Source: Actinocorallia sp. API 0066
Lineage (GTDB): Bacteria > Actinomycetota > Actinomycetes > Streptosporangiales > Streptosporangiaceae
Direction of reading: 5' to 3'
Assembly (NCBI RefSeq): GCF_020991275.1
Contig: NZ_JAJLQY010000015.1
Location: forward strand, 62,001-126,000
Length of the DNA: 64,000 nucleotides
Below, piece by piece: positions 1 through 8,572 of this stretch (position 1 is the first letter of the stretch; each line of letters starts with the position of its first letter). The notes beneath the pieces are model-generated. The model had not been told where the DNA came from, made no database searches, and saw nothing but the letters and a program-made list of their open reading frames with translations. The position numbers were made by a program, and so were the translations under genes.

Positions 1-353
1 GCCGGGATCTTGTCCGACCTGTACGCCTTGGCTCCCGGCACCGTGCCTGTGGCGGCGACCCTGCGCACGGGGCCTATCCGCGCGATCATCGCCACCGACT
101 CCTCCGGCAGCACCGCCTGCTCACCGAAGACGGTCTGGCCGGGGGCGACGGTGAGCAGGTCGGTGCCCAGCGCGGCGAGCCTACGGTCCACTTCGGCGCG
201 GCTGGAGGAGGAGATCCCCAGGACCGACACCATGGCCGCGATGCCGAGCGCGATGCCCAGCGCCGAAAGGAAGGCCCGCACCTTGCGGGTGCGTAGGCCG
301 ACGGCTCCGGTACGCAGCACGTCGCGCGGGGAGAGACGGGACGACGGGGTCAC
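1..353 (-). CDS. MacB-like ABC transporter permease, C-terminus cut by window edge
   Basis: This is the N-terminal part (about 117 residues) of an FtsX/MacB-type permease. The GTG start overlaps the stop of the upstream ATPase gene as GTGA, so the two are probably translationally coupled. After a short basic leader that includes [20 protein letters not shown], a hydrophobic segment ([20 protein letters not shown]) is the expected first membrane helix. The start of the extracytoplasmic MacB_PCD domain follows, with a row of Ser residues and an [12 protein letters not shown] stretch. The family moves lipoproteins, peptides or drugs by mechanotransmission together with an ATPase and an adaptor, both of which lie upstream in the same operon. 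The remaining domain and helices lie outside the window, so full length and intactness cannot be judged. Confidence 0.9.
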   Translation of the reverse strand, partial: MTPSSRLSPRDVLRTGAVGLRTRKVRAFLSALGIALGIAAMVSVLGISSSSRAEVDRRLAALGTDLLTVAPGQTVFGEQAVLPEESVAMIARIGPVRRVAATGTVPGAKAYRSDKIP

Positions 354-1018
354 GGCAGCACCCTCCCGTCCCGCATCCGCACCCGGCGGGGCAGCGCGTC
401 GGCGATCTCCCGGTCGTGCGTGATCACCACGACCGTCGTGCCGCCCGCGTGCAGCTCGCGCAGCAGCGCCATGACGCCCGCGCCCGACGCCGAGTCCAGG
501 TTGCCCGTCGGCTCGTCCGCCAGGAGCAGCGCCGGTTCCCCGACGACGGCCCTGGCGATCGCGACCCGCTGCCGCTCCCCGCCCGAAAGCTGGTCGGGCC
601 GGTGCCGCGTCCGATGGGCGAGCCCGACCCTCGCGAGCGACTCCTCGGCCCGCGCAAGCCGCTCCCGCAAGGGGACGCCGGTGTAGAGGAGGCCGTCAGC
701 GACGTTGTCCAGGGCGGTGCGGCCCGCGGTGAGGTGGAACTGCTGGAACACAAAGCCGATCCGGTGCGCGCGCAGCGCCGACAGCCTCTGATCCGACAGC
801 CGCGACACCTCGTGCCCCGCCACCCGCACCGTTCCCTCGGACGGCCTGTCGAGCGTGCCCATCAGATGCAGCATCGTGGACTTCCCAGACCCCGAAGGCC
901 CGACGACGCCTACGAGCTCACCCTCCTCGATCGTGAGGGAGACGTCCCGGACGGCCGCCACACCGCCCCCATAACGCTTGCTGACACCGGCCAGTTCGAG
1001 GACGTGCCTTGCGTTCAC
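350..1018 (-). CDS. MacB/LolD-type ABC transporter ATP-binding protein
   Basis: A 222-residue nucleotide-binding subunit, the usual size for a stand-alone LolD/MacB-class ATPase. It shows Walker [10 protein letters not shown] near residue 40, a Q-loop in FVFQQFHL, the signature [14 protein letters not shown], Walker [13 protein letters not shown] and the switch His in VVITHD. The order matches exporter ATPases that pair with FtsX-like permeases. It starts with GTG that overlaps the adaptor stop (GTGA), and its own stop overlaps the permease GTG. It should power the MacAB-like complex of this operon at the inner face of the membrane. Substrate is unknown; the divergent two-component pair suggests induction by a cell-envelope signal. 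Confidence 0.96.
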   Translation of the reverse strand: MNARHVLELAGVSKRYGGGVAAVRDVSLTIEEGELVGVVGPSGSGKSTMLHLMGTLDRPSEGTVRVAGHEVSRLSDQRLSALRAHRIGFVFQQFHLTAGRTALDNVADGLLYTGVPLRERLARAEESLARVGLAHRTRHRPDQLSGGERQRVAIARAVVGEPALLLADEPTGNLDSASGAGVMALLRELHAGGTTVVVITHDREIADALPRRVRMRDGRVLP

Positions 1019-2073
1019 GCGGGCACCCCCACCTTGTCGCCCTCGGCCAGCTCGGACGAGGCGACCTCGACCATGCCCGCCGCGAACAGGCCCGTCTCCA
1101 CCGCGACGACCCGCGTGGTGCCGCCCCGCACGACCTCAACGCCGTACCCGCCTTCCGCCAGCGCAAGGAGGGCCTGGACGGGCACGGCGAGGACGTTCTC
1201 GCGTACCTCGGCGGTGAAGGAGACCGACACGGAAGCGTCCCCGAAGGAGGCGACGTCCTTGGGCCGGTCCAGGGAGACCGTCACCTTGATCTCCGTCTCC
1301 GGATCGGACCTGTCGTCGGGGGCGGGGGTGACCACGGTCTCGACCCCTGTGACCCTTCCGGTGGTCTTCTCGCCGTCCGGGAGGGTGAGCCCGACCCTCG
1401 CGCCCTTCTTCGCCAGGCGCTGGTCGTCCACGTCGAGGGTGACGGAGACGGCGCGGTCCCTTCCCGTCACCGTGAGGATCGTGCCTCCGGGCTGTACGGG
1501 GTCGCCCTTGGCCGCCTGAAGGGACTGGACGCGCAGGGGTCCGTCCGCGTAGTGGACGCGAGAAGGTTCGACGGTGCCCGTCTCGGGGAGTCCCAGGTCG
1601 TCCTGCCACTTCTTCACGGCGGCGGCCGTCGCCCACGTGTAGGCGTCGTCCACGGTGAAGCCCCGGTAGCCGAGCGCCCACAGGTTCTTCTCGAACTGGA
1701 GGACGTCCCTTCCGGACAGGCCGGTGGACAGCGTCCGATAGGCGGGCAGGCCGCCTTGGAGCAGGACGACCGGGTCGTCGTCCACCCGGTAGAGGGTCTG
1801 CCCACGACGGATCGTCCTTCCGCTCGTCGGCAGCCCGGTGACGACGCCGGACAGGCCCGTCAGGAGCTTCGTCTCCTTGCCGTGGCCCAGGGTGCCCGTC
1901 ACGTTCTCGGTGTCCTTGAGGGTCTGCCGGACGACGTCGGCTGTCGCGGGCGGTAGCGCGGCGTCGCCCTTCGCGCCCGGCCCGTCGTCGCGGAGGCCGA
2001 GCGCGGCGGCGGACGCGGCCACAACGCCGACGGCGGCGAGCGCGAGGCCCGCGATCAGGGGGCGGCGCATCAC
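1015..2073 (-). CDS. Efflux adaptor with peptidoglycan-binding domain (HlyD/MacA-like)
   Basis: A 352-residue adaptor with an N-terminal signal anchor ([22 protein letters not shown]). A PG_binding_1-like segment follows near residues 100-170 ([20 protein letters not shown] ... [21 protein letters not shown]). The C-terminal half is made of beta-rich lipoyl and barrel-like segments ([20 protein letters not shown]; later [12 protein letters not shown]). In actinobacteria this combination accompanies MacB-like exporters and is thought to bridge the permease and the wall. The start is GTG at 2073, overlapping the upstream lipoprotein stop, with an ATG as second codon as an alternative. It belongs to the four-gene operon lipoprotein-adaptor-ATPase-permease. 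Confidence 0.9.
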   Translation of the reverse strand: MMRRPLIAGLALAAVGVVAASAAALGLRDDGPGAKGDAALPPATADVVRQTLKDTENVTGTLGHGKETKLLTGLSGVVTGLPTSGRTIRRGQTLYRVDDDPVVLLQGGLPAYRTLSTGLSGRDVLQFEKNLWALGYRGFTVDDAYTWATAAAVKKWQDDLGLPETGTVEPSRVHYADGPLRVQSLQAAKGDPVQPGGTILTVTGRDRAVSVTLDVDDQRLAKKGARVGLTLPDGEKTTGRVTGVETVVTPAPDDRSDPETEIKVTVSLDRPKDVASFGDASVSVSFTAEVRENVLAVPVQALLALAEGGYGVEVVRGGTTRVVAVETGLFAAGMVEVASSELAEGDKVGVPA

Positions 2074-2612
2074 TCGTCCTCGCGCGTCTCGGTCTTGACG
2101 TCGGGGCCCTTAGGACCGCACTTGGCTTCCGCCGCCTTGAACGCGGGGTCCGAGGGGTTCACCCCGGTCTCGGGGGTGAGCTGGATGCCTCCGTCGGGCG
2201 ACGGGTCGGGGAAGTTCGGTACCCCGTTCTCCCGCATACAGCGGGACATCTCGCGCATCTCGGCCAACTGCTCGGGGTTCGGCTTGGCCATGGCGCCGCC
2301 GCTCGGCAGGAGCTTGCGGCATGTGTCCTCCGCCGCGTCCACCACGTCCTTGCCGACGCCCGACCCGTCGATCTTGATCGAGACCCCGCCGCCCGGACCG
2401 AACTCCGGGTCCTCCATCGGCACGCCGTTCTCGCGCATGCAGGCGGCGAACGCCAGATGCGCGTCCCGCTCGTTCGTCTCCGCGGAGCCCTGAGAGGCCG
2501 CTGTGGACGCCGACGGCGTGTTCCCGGCCGTCGCGACGCCCGGGGTCTCGGCCGAGCCGCAGGCGGCCGCCAGGAGGATCAGGGCCGCCGCGCACACGGT
2601 GCTGAGGCGCAT
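2070..2612 (-). CDS. Secreted lipoprotein with two CMRENGVP motifs
   Basis: A 180-residue protein with a lipoprotein signal (LILLAAACGS, lipobox Cys near residue 19). The mature part contains the motif CMRENGVP twice, at about residues 57-64 and 131-138. Each copy precedes an acidic Pro/Gly-rich run (MEDPEFGPGG and NFPDPSPDGG), so it looks like an internal duplication of a Cys-containing unit. Proteins of this type are common beside MacAB-like operons in actinobacteria, but I know no assigned function; a periplasmic sensor or substrate-handling role is only inference. It is the first gene of the operon, with GGAAGGG in front of the ATG, and its stop overlaps the adaptor start. Confidence 0.85.
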   Translation of the reverse strand: MRLSTVCAAALILLAAACGSAETPGVATAGNTPSASTAASQGSAETNERDAHLAFAACMRENGVPMEDPEFGPGGGVSIKIDGSGVGKDVVDAAEDTCRKLLPSGGAMAKPNPEQLAEMREMSRCMRENGVPNFPDPSPDGGIQLTPETGVNPSDPAFKAAEAKCGPKGPDVKTETREDE

Positions 2613-2734
2613 GGTTCACCCTTCCGGCCGGGACCTTCCCGGCCTTCGGTGTGAAGTAGACCGAGCACGGCGTTTCCCGGCGGTTACCGTGGAACTTAAC
2701 GCCGAGGCAACGCCGCGACCGGTATCGAAGGGCC
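2613..2734. promoter_or_regulatory. Divergent promoter region between export operon and two-component genes
   Basis: These 122 bases separate the start codons of the lipoprotein (minus) and the response regulator (plus). Both promoters must lie here. The regulator start is preceded by GAAGGG. I could not point to a clear operator repeat. The arrangement suggests the regulator controls the exporter. Confidence 0.5.
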
Positions 2735-3388
2735 ATGAGGATCCTTGTGGTGGAGGACGAGCCGATACTCGCGGAGGCCGTCGCGGAGTGGCTGCGCGAC
2801 GACGCGCACGCCGTCGACGTCGCCGGAGACGGCGCGGCCGCCCTGGAACGCATCGGAGTGCACGACTACGACCTCGTCGTCCTGGACCGCGACCTCCCGA
2901 TCGTGCACGGCGACGACGTCTGCCGGAAGCTGGCGGGCGGCCCCGCGCGTGTCCTCCTATTGACGGCTGCGGGCGACATCTCCTCCCGCGTCGAAGGCTT
3001 CGCCCTCGGGGCCGACGACTACCTACCGAAGCCCTTCGCGTTCGCCGAACTCGCCGCGAGGGTGACGGCCCTGGGCAGGCGCGGCGGAGCCGGTGACGTG
3101 CCTCCGGTGCTGGAACGCGCCGGGATCAGGCTCGACCCGCACCGCCGCGAGGTGTACCGGGACGGCCGCTACGTCGCGCTGTCCCGCAAGGAGTTCGCCG
3201 TCCTCGCCGAACTGCTGCGCGCCGACGGCGGCGTGGTCTCCGCCGAACGGCTGCTGGAGAAGGCGTGGGACGAGCACGCCGACCCGTTCACCGGCGCGGT
3301 CAGGGTCGCGGTGCTCAAGCTGCGCCGCAAGCTCGGCCCGCCCGCCGTGATCACCACCGAGCCCGGCGCCGGATACCGGATCCCATGA
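2735..3388 (+). CDS. OmpR/PhoB-family response regulator
   Basis: A 217-residue DNA-binding response regulator. The receiver domain (residues 1-115) has the acidic pair EDE near the N-terminus, the phosphoacceptor Asp in VVLDRDLPIVHGDD, the Thr of LLLTAAGD and the conserved Lys of DDYLPKPFAF. A winged-helix output domain follows (residues 125-217), with SRKEFAVLAELLRADGGVVS and the wing GPPAVITTEPGAGYRIP. The stop overlaps the sensor kinase start as ATGA, so the pair is co-translated. It lies back-to-back with the MacAB-like operon, a frequent layout in which the pair senses envelope stress or an antimicrobial and induces the exporter. Confidence 0.97.
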   Translation: MRILVVEDEPILAEAVAEWLRDDAHAVDVAGDGAAALERIGVHDYDLVVLDRDLPIVHGDDVCRKLAGGPARVLLLTAAGDISSRVEGFALGADDYLPKPFAFAELAARVTALGRRGGAGDVPPVLERAGIRLDPHRREVYRDGRYVALSRKEFAVLAELLRADGGVVSAERLLEKAWDEHADPFTGAVRVAVLKLRRKLGPPAVITTEPGAGYRIP

Positions 3389-4566
3389 GGGCCCGCCTGA
3401 CGATCCGGATGCGGCTCACCACCGTGTTCGGTGTCCTGTTCCTGCTGGCCGGGATCGTCCTCCTGGGCGTCACCTACGTGCTCGTCTCCGCGAGCCTGCC
3501 TGAGGGATCGCAGGTGTTCGCGCACTCGAAGCGCCTGGCTGACGGCGGCGGAGGCACCCTCGTCCCCTCCCCGGAGCAGGCCATGGAGGTCGACCAGCTC
3601 CGCGTCAGGGCGGTGCAGGAGGGCGTCCTCGCCTCGGTGCTGAGCCAGGGCGCGGTCGCGCTTGTCGTCGTCGGGGCGGCGGCGACGGCTTTCGGCTGGC
3701 TGCTCGCCGGGCGGCTCCTCCAGCCGCTCCAGCGGGTCACCGAGACGGCCCGGCGCATCGCCCACGCGCCCGCCGCCGACCGTGGCCTGCACGAGCGGAT
3801 CGGGATGGCGGGGCCGCGCGACGAGGTCAGGGAGCTGGCCGACACCTTCGACCTGATGCTGGAAAGGCTCGACGCGTCCTTCGACGGGCAGCGCCGCTTC
3901 ATCGCCGACGCCTCCCACGAGCTGCGCACGCCGCTCACCCTGAACCGGGCGCTCCTTGAGGTGGCGCACCGGCGCGGGGCGTCGGCGGAGGTCGTCCAGC
4001 TCACTGAGACGCTGCTGGAGGTCAACGCGCGGCACGAACGGCTTATCGAGGGGCTGCTTATGCTGGCCCGCTCCGACGCGGAGATAGGAGAACGCGCTTA
4101 CGTGGACCTCGCCGACATCGTTGAGCACGTCGCCTACCAGCTTCCGCGCGAAGGGGTCGTCCTGGAGGCCGACCTGAGGGAGGCGCCCACGATGGGCGAT
4201 TCGGTGCTTCTGGAGCGGCTCGCCCTGAACCTGCTGGAGAACGCCTTCCGGCACAACCTCCCTACGGGCGGCTGGGTGCGCGTCGCCACGGACACCGGCC
4301 CTGACGGCGCCGCCTCCCTGACCATCACGAACACCGGCCCTCTGGTGGCGCCCTACGAGATCCCGTCTCTCTTCGCGCCCTTCCACCGCCGCAACAGGAG
4401 CAGGCTGCACGCGCCCGGGGCTGGCCTCGGGCTGTCCATCGTGAAGTCCATCGCGCACGCCCACGGCGCCCGCCTCCACACCGCGCCGCGCCCCGAAGGC
4501 GGCCTCACCCACACCCTCACCTTCCCGCCCGTCCCCGCCGGGGGTTACGCGGAGAGAGCGGCGTAG
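3385..4566 (+). CDS. Membrane sensor histidine kinase
   Basis: A 393-residue sensor kinase starting at the ATG that overlaps the regulator stop. It has two membrane helices (TTVFGVLFLLAGIVLLGVTY and GAVALVVVGAAATAFGWLLA) flanking a short outer loop of about 55 residues. A HAMP linker follows, then the H-box RRFIADASHELRTPLTL, the N-box LERLALNLLENAFRHN and a G-box GAGLGLSIVKSIAHAHG. The short outer loop is typical of kinases that sense signals in or near the membrane, such as drugs or peptides. The gene ends 15 bases before the convergent peptide-binding protein gene. The cognate regulator is immediately upstream. Confidence 0.97.
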   Translation: MRARLTIRMRLTTVFGVLFLLAGIVLLGVTYVLVSASLPEGSQVFAHSKRLADGGGGTLVPSPEQAMEVDQLRVRAVQEGVLASVLSQGAVALVVVGAAATAFGWLLAGRLLQPLQRVTETARRIAHAPAADRGLHERIGMAGPRDEVRELADTFDLMLERLDASFDGQRRFIADASHELRTPLTLNRALLEVAHRRGASAEVVQLTETLLEVNARHERLIEGLLMLARSDAEIGERAYVDLADIVEHVAYQLPREGVVLEADLREAPTMGDSVLLERLALNLLENAFRHNLPTGGWVRVATDTGPDGAASLTITNTGPLVAPYEIPSLFAPFHRRNRSRLHAPGAGLGLSIVKSIAHAHGARLHTAPRPEGGLTHTLTFPPVPAGGYAERAA

Positions 4567-4581
4567 TCGTGGAGGGGACGG

Positions 4582-6150
4582 TCACCGGGGGAGGGGCCAG
4601 GCTTTGAGGTTCCACCAGGGGCCGCCGGTGAGGCCGTGGTCGTGGGGTTCGAGTTGGGTGGTGAGGTTGGAGTGGGGGGCGGCCACGACGTAGACGTGGT
4701 CGACGAAGGTGAGGAAGGTGTAGCCGGGGTTGTCGGCGAAGCGTTCCTGGACGGTGTCGTAGGCGACCTGCCGCTCGGTCGGGTCGCCGCTCTCGCGGCC
4801 GATCGCCAGCGCGTCGTCGACGGCGGCGTCGGCGTAGCGCGGCATGTTGTTCCAGCCGTCGCCCGCCAGCGACGAGTGCAGCGCCGGGTAGAGGTCGAAG
4901 TCGGGGTCGTGCCCGGCGCCGCCGCCCGCCAGCATCGCGTCCACGCCGAGTCGCGGTTTGACGACCTCGCGCGTCCCGGCCTGGACGTTCACCTCAACGC
5001 CGATCTTCCTGGCGTCGGAGGCGTAGGCGAGGGCGTGGTCCTGGCGGAGCCGGTCGCCGGAGAAGTACCAGAGCGTGAACGACGCGCGCCGCCCGTTCCT
5101 CTGGCGGACGCCGTCCTCGCCGGGCTTCCATCCGGCGTCGTCGAGGATCCGCGCGGCCTCGGCCGGGTCGTGCGCGACCTCGCCGCCGGTGCGGAACCAC
5201 GGGTCGTCGCTCGGGATCGGCAGGTAGGCGGGGCGTCCCGCGCCCTTCAGGATCGAGTCGACCATGCGGGAGCGGTCCACGGCGCGGTTGAGCGCGCGCC
5301 GGATCGCCCGGTCGCCGGTCACCGGGTTGGCGGTGGGCAGCGTCACGGTCCGGTAGTCGACGGACCTGGCGGTCAGCACGGTGACGCCGTCACGGCCCCG
5401 GAAGGATTCGGCGAGCGCGGGCGGCAGCGTCGTGCCGTCGAGGTCGCCCGCCCGCATCCGGGTGGCGCGCAGGTCGTCGTCGGCGATGAACGCGACGGTG
5501 AAGTCAGTGATGGCAGGAGCGCCGCCCCAGTAGTCCGGGTTCGCCTTGAACGTCATCTTCTCGCCCCTGCGCCAGGAGACGAGGACGTACGGGCCGGTCC
5601 CGACGGGCTGGGTGTTGTAGGCGCCGGTGTTCGGGTCCTGCCCGCCTGCCGCCTGCGCGGACGCGATCGGCAGCACGGTCCGCTGGACGAACGGGGCATA
5701 CGGGTACTTCAGTGTGAAGACGACCTTGTGTTCCCCGTCGGCGGCGACGTTCTTGATCGCGTCGAGCTCGTTGGCGTGGCCGTTGTTGGTGTTCGCGTCG
5801 AGGATCTTCGTGTAGGTGAAGACGACGTCGACGGCGGTGAACGGCTTCCCGTCGCTGAACCTGACGCCTTCGCGGAGCGTGTAGGTGTAGGTGAGCCCGT
5901 CGCCTGACACCTCGGGCAGGGCGGTGGCCAGAGCGGGTTCCAGCTCCATCCGCTGGTTCCGCTGGAGCAGCCCGTCGAAGATCTTGGAGTCGCCGTCCTT
6001 GCCGTAGCCGAGCAGCGGGCTGAGGCTCTCCGGCTCGTAGGGGACGCCGATGGTCACCGAGGCGCGGGCGGCGTCGTCCGGCGCGGAGCAGGCGCTGAGC
6101 CCCGCCAGCAGCACGGACGCCGCGACGGCCCCCATCCTCAGCACGCGCAC
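4582..6150 (-). CDS. Family 5 extracellular solute-binding lipoprotein (peptide/nickel type)
   Basis: A 522-residue substrate-binding protein of the DppA/OppA class. I chose the GTG at 6150 because GAGAGG sits about nine bases upstream and it directly precedes a lipoprotein signal (MGAVAASVLLAGLSAC). Family marks include ESLSPLLGYGKDGDSKIFDGL, ATALPEVSGDGLTYTYTLREGVRFSDGKPFTAVDVVFT and a terminal region with YTFLTFVDHVYVV. It would capture peptides or similar cations outside the cell for an ABC importer. No permease or ATPase genes of that importer are nearby, so it is an orphan receptor, either serving a distant transporter or acting as a scavenging or signalling protein. Confidence 0.93.
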   Translation of the reverse strand: MRVLRMGAVAASVLLAGLSACSAPDDAARASVTIGVPYEPESLSPLLGYGKDGDSKIFDGLLQRNQRMELEPALATALPEVSGDGLTYTYTLREGVRFSDGKPFTAVDVVFTYTKILDANTNNGHANELDAIKNVAADGEHKVVFTLKYPYAPFVQRTVLPIASAQAAGGQDPNTGAYNTQPVGTGPYVLVSWRRGEKMTFKANPDYWGGAPAITDFTVAFIADDDLRATRMRAGDLDGTTLPPALAESFRGRDGVTVLTARSVDYRTVTLPTANPVTGDRAIRRALNRAVDRSRMVDSILKGAGRPAYLPIPSDDPWFRTGGEVAHDPAEAARILDDAGWKPGEDGVRQRNGRRASFTLWYFSGDRLRQDHALAYASDARKIGVEVNVQAGTREVVKPRLGVDAMLAGGGAGHDPDFDLYPALHSSLAGDGWNNMPRYADAAVDDALAIGRESGDPTERQVAYDTVQERFADNPGYTFLTFVDHVYVVAAPHSNLTTQLEPHDHGLTGGPWWNLKAWPLPR

Positions 6151-6311
6151 GGATGCCCACCTCTCAGCAGTAATTGCAAAATTCTCGCAATAAGCCACTG
6201 CATGAGAGCACACCGGGACATATCTGTCTAATCAGGTATGTAAGTGGAGGAATCCCCGGGGTGCGCGGCCGATGTTTCACGTGGAACCTGCGGCGCGGGG
6301 CGTCACCCGCG
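6151..6311. other. Intergenic region upstream of the solute-binding gene
   Basis: This AT-richer stretch separates the M28-like gene stop from the solute-binding protein start; both genes read on the minus strand. It should carry the promoter of the solute-binding gene. It also contains the parS-like site listed separately. Confidence 0.5.
6273..6288. promoter_or_regulatory. parS-like ParB binding site
   Basis: The 16-mer TGTTTCACGTGGAACC matches the bacterial parS consensus TGTTTCACGTGAAACA at 14 of 16 positions and the 14-base actinomycete core at 13 of 14. It lies between genes, as many parS sites do. ParB spreading from such sites organises the origin region of the chromosome. A single site does not prove function, but such a match is unlikely by chance in this GC-rich sequence. 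Confidence 0.65.
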
Positions 6312-7730
6312 CTACTGCACCGGCGTGAGCGCGAGCCGTGCCGCGCGCAGGCTGGCGCGCGCCTTGGCCAGCCGCGACGGCCTGGGCACCGGCGCGAACG
6401 AAGGCAGCGCGTCCAAGCGGCGCTGGAGCCTTACGAAGCTCTCCACCTGCCGCTGGAGCGAGGGGAGGTCGGTGAGTGACGCGTCATGCGAGGACTCGGC
6501 GAGCAGGTACTGCGGAGGAGTCACGAGGCACACCGCCGGGATACGGTGCTCGTAGAGCGGCTCGCCCTCCCCGAAGTGCACCAGCGGGCCCGGCGCGCAC
6601 ACGTGTGTCGGCTCGGGCTCCGAGCCCGTCCACTCCGCCAGGACGAGGTCGCGCAGCTGTGACGTCGTCGCGTACAGGAGTTCGGGTTCCAGGGCGCCCG
6701 TGGGGCCGTACACGCCCGTCCGGGGGTCGTCGGCGAACTCGCGGGCGCCCAGGTGCTCGATGACCAGCCCGGCGACGGCACGGGACCGGCCGGGGCCGCC
6801 CTCCCACAGCTCGGGGTGGGCCTCCAGCCACGCGGTCGTGGCCTGCCCGTGCGACGTCACGGCGGGGATGCGCAGGTGGCCCGACGTGAGCACGAACACC
6901 ATCCGGCGCCGGTGCGGCCGCTCCACCGCGTCCCTCGCGAGCTCCAGCAGGCCGATATGCCCGTTCTCCTCGATCGCGTTGACGCCGTCGCTGTGCGTCA
7001 CGGCCAGGAGGGACTCCTCGTCCGTCTCACCCTCGGAGACCGCCCAGAGGGTCTCGGTCGTGGTGTTCGGCGTGAGGTCGGCGTCCAGGGTGAGGTGCGC
7101 GTTGTCGCCCCTCCGCGCGGCCTCAAGGACGCGTTCACCCTCCTTGCCCGCCACCCACAGCGCAGGCAGATCCCGGTACGGGAAGGTGAAAGGCAAGTAC
7201 TGGCCTTCGGCGTTGCCGGGGGACAGCCCGCGCCACACCGCCACGACAGCGAGGACACCCGCCTTCCGCGCCGCCTCCAGGGCGGGCCCGAACAGCGTCG
7301 CCGTCACCACGGGGTTGGCCACCGGGGGACGGCCGCCCGCGCCGCCGTCCCACTCACCGATGAGGAGGTCGTACGGGACGGCCCGGTGCGGCACCTCCAC
7401 CACGGCGATGCCGCCACGAGCCCTGCTCCACCGCTTCACCAAGCCGTCAAGAAGGGTGAGCTGTCCGGAGACGCCCGCAGGGCCGGTCGTCCCGGAGTAG
7501 GGGTAGGCGGAGGAGACCCTGACGTCGGTTCCGCCGACGCTGAGCCGGGCCCTGCCCGCGCCCACCTCCCAGCGGGTGAAGGAGTGCTCGTCCCGGTGCA
7601 CCTTCAGGCCGAGGTCGGACAGCCGCGCGGCCACGTCCTCCACCAGCGCCCGGTGCTGCGCGGAGCCGGTGGGCCGGGCCCCGAGCCCGACGAGGAAGCG
7701 CACCTGCTCTTCCAGGGCACTGATCTCCAT
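6312..7730 (-). CDS. M28-like (PA-domain-type) peptidase homologue, metal site degenerate
   Basis: A 472-residue protein without an evident signal peptide. The beginning (LGARPTGSAQHRALVEDVAARL, cut to its core RPTGSAQH) matches the entry of M28 aminopeptidases. A middle insert (about residues 60-200) resembles a PA-type lid. The expected zinc positions are only partly kept: a His in AVTHSDGVNAIEENG replaces HxD, the glutamate motif after VFVLTSGHLR is missing, IEHLG stands where a metal Asp is usual, and a late AESSHDASLTDL retains a His. It may be an inactive or altered M28 protein that binds peptides or amidates. GGAGG precedes the ATG. It is not clearly in an operon with its neighbours. 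Confidence 0.7.
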   Translation of the reverse strand: MEISALEEQVRFLVGLGARPTGSAQHRALVEDVAARLSDLGLKVHRDEHSFTRWEVGAGRARLSVGGTDVRVSSAYPYSGTTGPAGVSGQLTLLDGLVKRWSRARGGIAVVEVPHRAVPYDLLIGEWDGGAGGRPPVANPVVTATLFGPALEAARKAGVLAVVAVWRGLSPGNAEGQYLPFTFPYRDLPALWVAGKEGERVLEAARRGDNAHLTLDADLTPNTTTETLWAVSEGETDEESLLAVTHSDGVNAIEENGHIGLLELARDAVERPHRRRMVFVLTSGHLRIPAVTSHGQATTAWLEAHPELWEGGPGRSRAVAGLVIEHLGAREFADDPRTGVYGPTGALEPELLYATTSQLRDLVLAEWTGSEPEPTHVCAPGPLVHFGEGEPLYEHRIPAVCLVTPPQYLLAESSHDASLTDLPSLQRQVESFVRLQRRLDALPSFAPVPRPSRLAKARASLRAARLALTPVQ

Positions 7731-7781
7731 GCGTCCTCCCGGGTGTGTTCGTCCGGCCCTGGACGGACCGCGCGGCGGCGG

Positions 7782-8390
7782 TCACTCCTCCGCAGGCAGG
7801 AGAACCTTGTCGATGACGTGGACAGTGGCGTTGCCCGTCCTGATGTTGCCACACACGATTGTGGCGTCCGCCACCTTGTAGGCCCCGTCTGCGCCGCTCA
7901 CCTTCAACTCGCCGCCTCCGAGCGTCTCCAGTGCGCCGGAAGCGAGTTCGTCCGGGCCCTGGCGTCCCTCGACGATGAGGTTGAGGAGGATGCCGGTGAG
8001 CGCCATGCCGTCGTCGAGGTCGGCCTGGGGCAGCGCGGCCCAGGCGGCGTTGCTCGGGGCGAACACGGTGATCTCGGGCGCGGAGTCGAGCGTCTCCACC
8101 ATGCCCGCCTTCTTCACCACGGTGGCGAACGAGTTCAGCTCCGGGCTCCCGGAGACGGCGGCGACGACCGGCGCGGCGGCCATGCCCGCGAACCCTCCGG
8201 CGGTGCTCGGCACGCCGGCGCAGCCGGTGCCGAACGTCTGCGCCGCCTCGGTGGCGACGGGCGCGGCGGGGGCGGCCGCCGGGGTCTCGGTGCGCTGCGG
8301 CGACGCGGCGGGCTCATCCCCGCCGCCGCACCCCGCGGCCCCCGAACCCAGTAGCAGCACGGCCCCCGCCGCCAGCACGAGACGTTTCAT
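7782..8390 (-). CDS. Fasciclin (FAS1) domain lipoprotein
   Basis: A 202-residue surface lipoprotein. The ATG at 8390 is preceded by GGGGGG and begins MKRLVLAAGAVLLLGSGAAGC, with the lipobox Cys near residue 21; a longer frame upstream adds only low-complexity sequence. A Pro/Ala/Thr linker follows, then a single FAS1 domain of about 135 residues with VVAAVSGSPELNSFATVVKKAG, the typical H1 box TVFAPSNAAWAAL and an end box VHVIDKVLLP. It resembles the mycobacterial MPT70/MPT83 group, which are secreted or lipid-anchored adhesion-type proteins. It lies divergent from mftR with about 180 bases between starts. Confidence 0.92.
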   Translation of the reverse strand: MKRLVLAAGAVLLLGSGAAGCGGGDEPAASPQRTETPAAAPAAPVATEAAQTFGTGCAGVPSTAGGFAGMAAAPVVAAVSGSPELNSFATVVKKAGMVETLDSAPEITVFAPSNAAWAALPQADLDDGMALTGILLNLIVEGRQGPDELASGALETLGGGELKVSGADGAYKVADATIVCGNIRTGNATVHVIDKVLLPAEE

Positions 8391-8572
8391 GATCCCCCCG
8401 AATCGCAGGTTTCCGGCCTTCACCGCCGTCCGGAACATTCGATGATCAAGCCCGTTCCCGCCCTTTCCACCGTTCACACCCGATCTCGCGGCCCGTGGTG
8501 TCCCGGCCGGGGGCGCCGGACCGCGTGGGTTTGGGCCGTGCGGCATCAGCCTGGACGTGCGACCCTGGGGAG

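Noticed and set aside
4636-5907. 423-residue plus-strand frame
   Set aside because: Shadow of the solute-binding protein gene; no motif and Gly/Val/Arg-rich composition.
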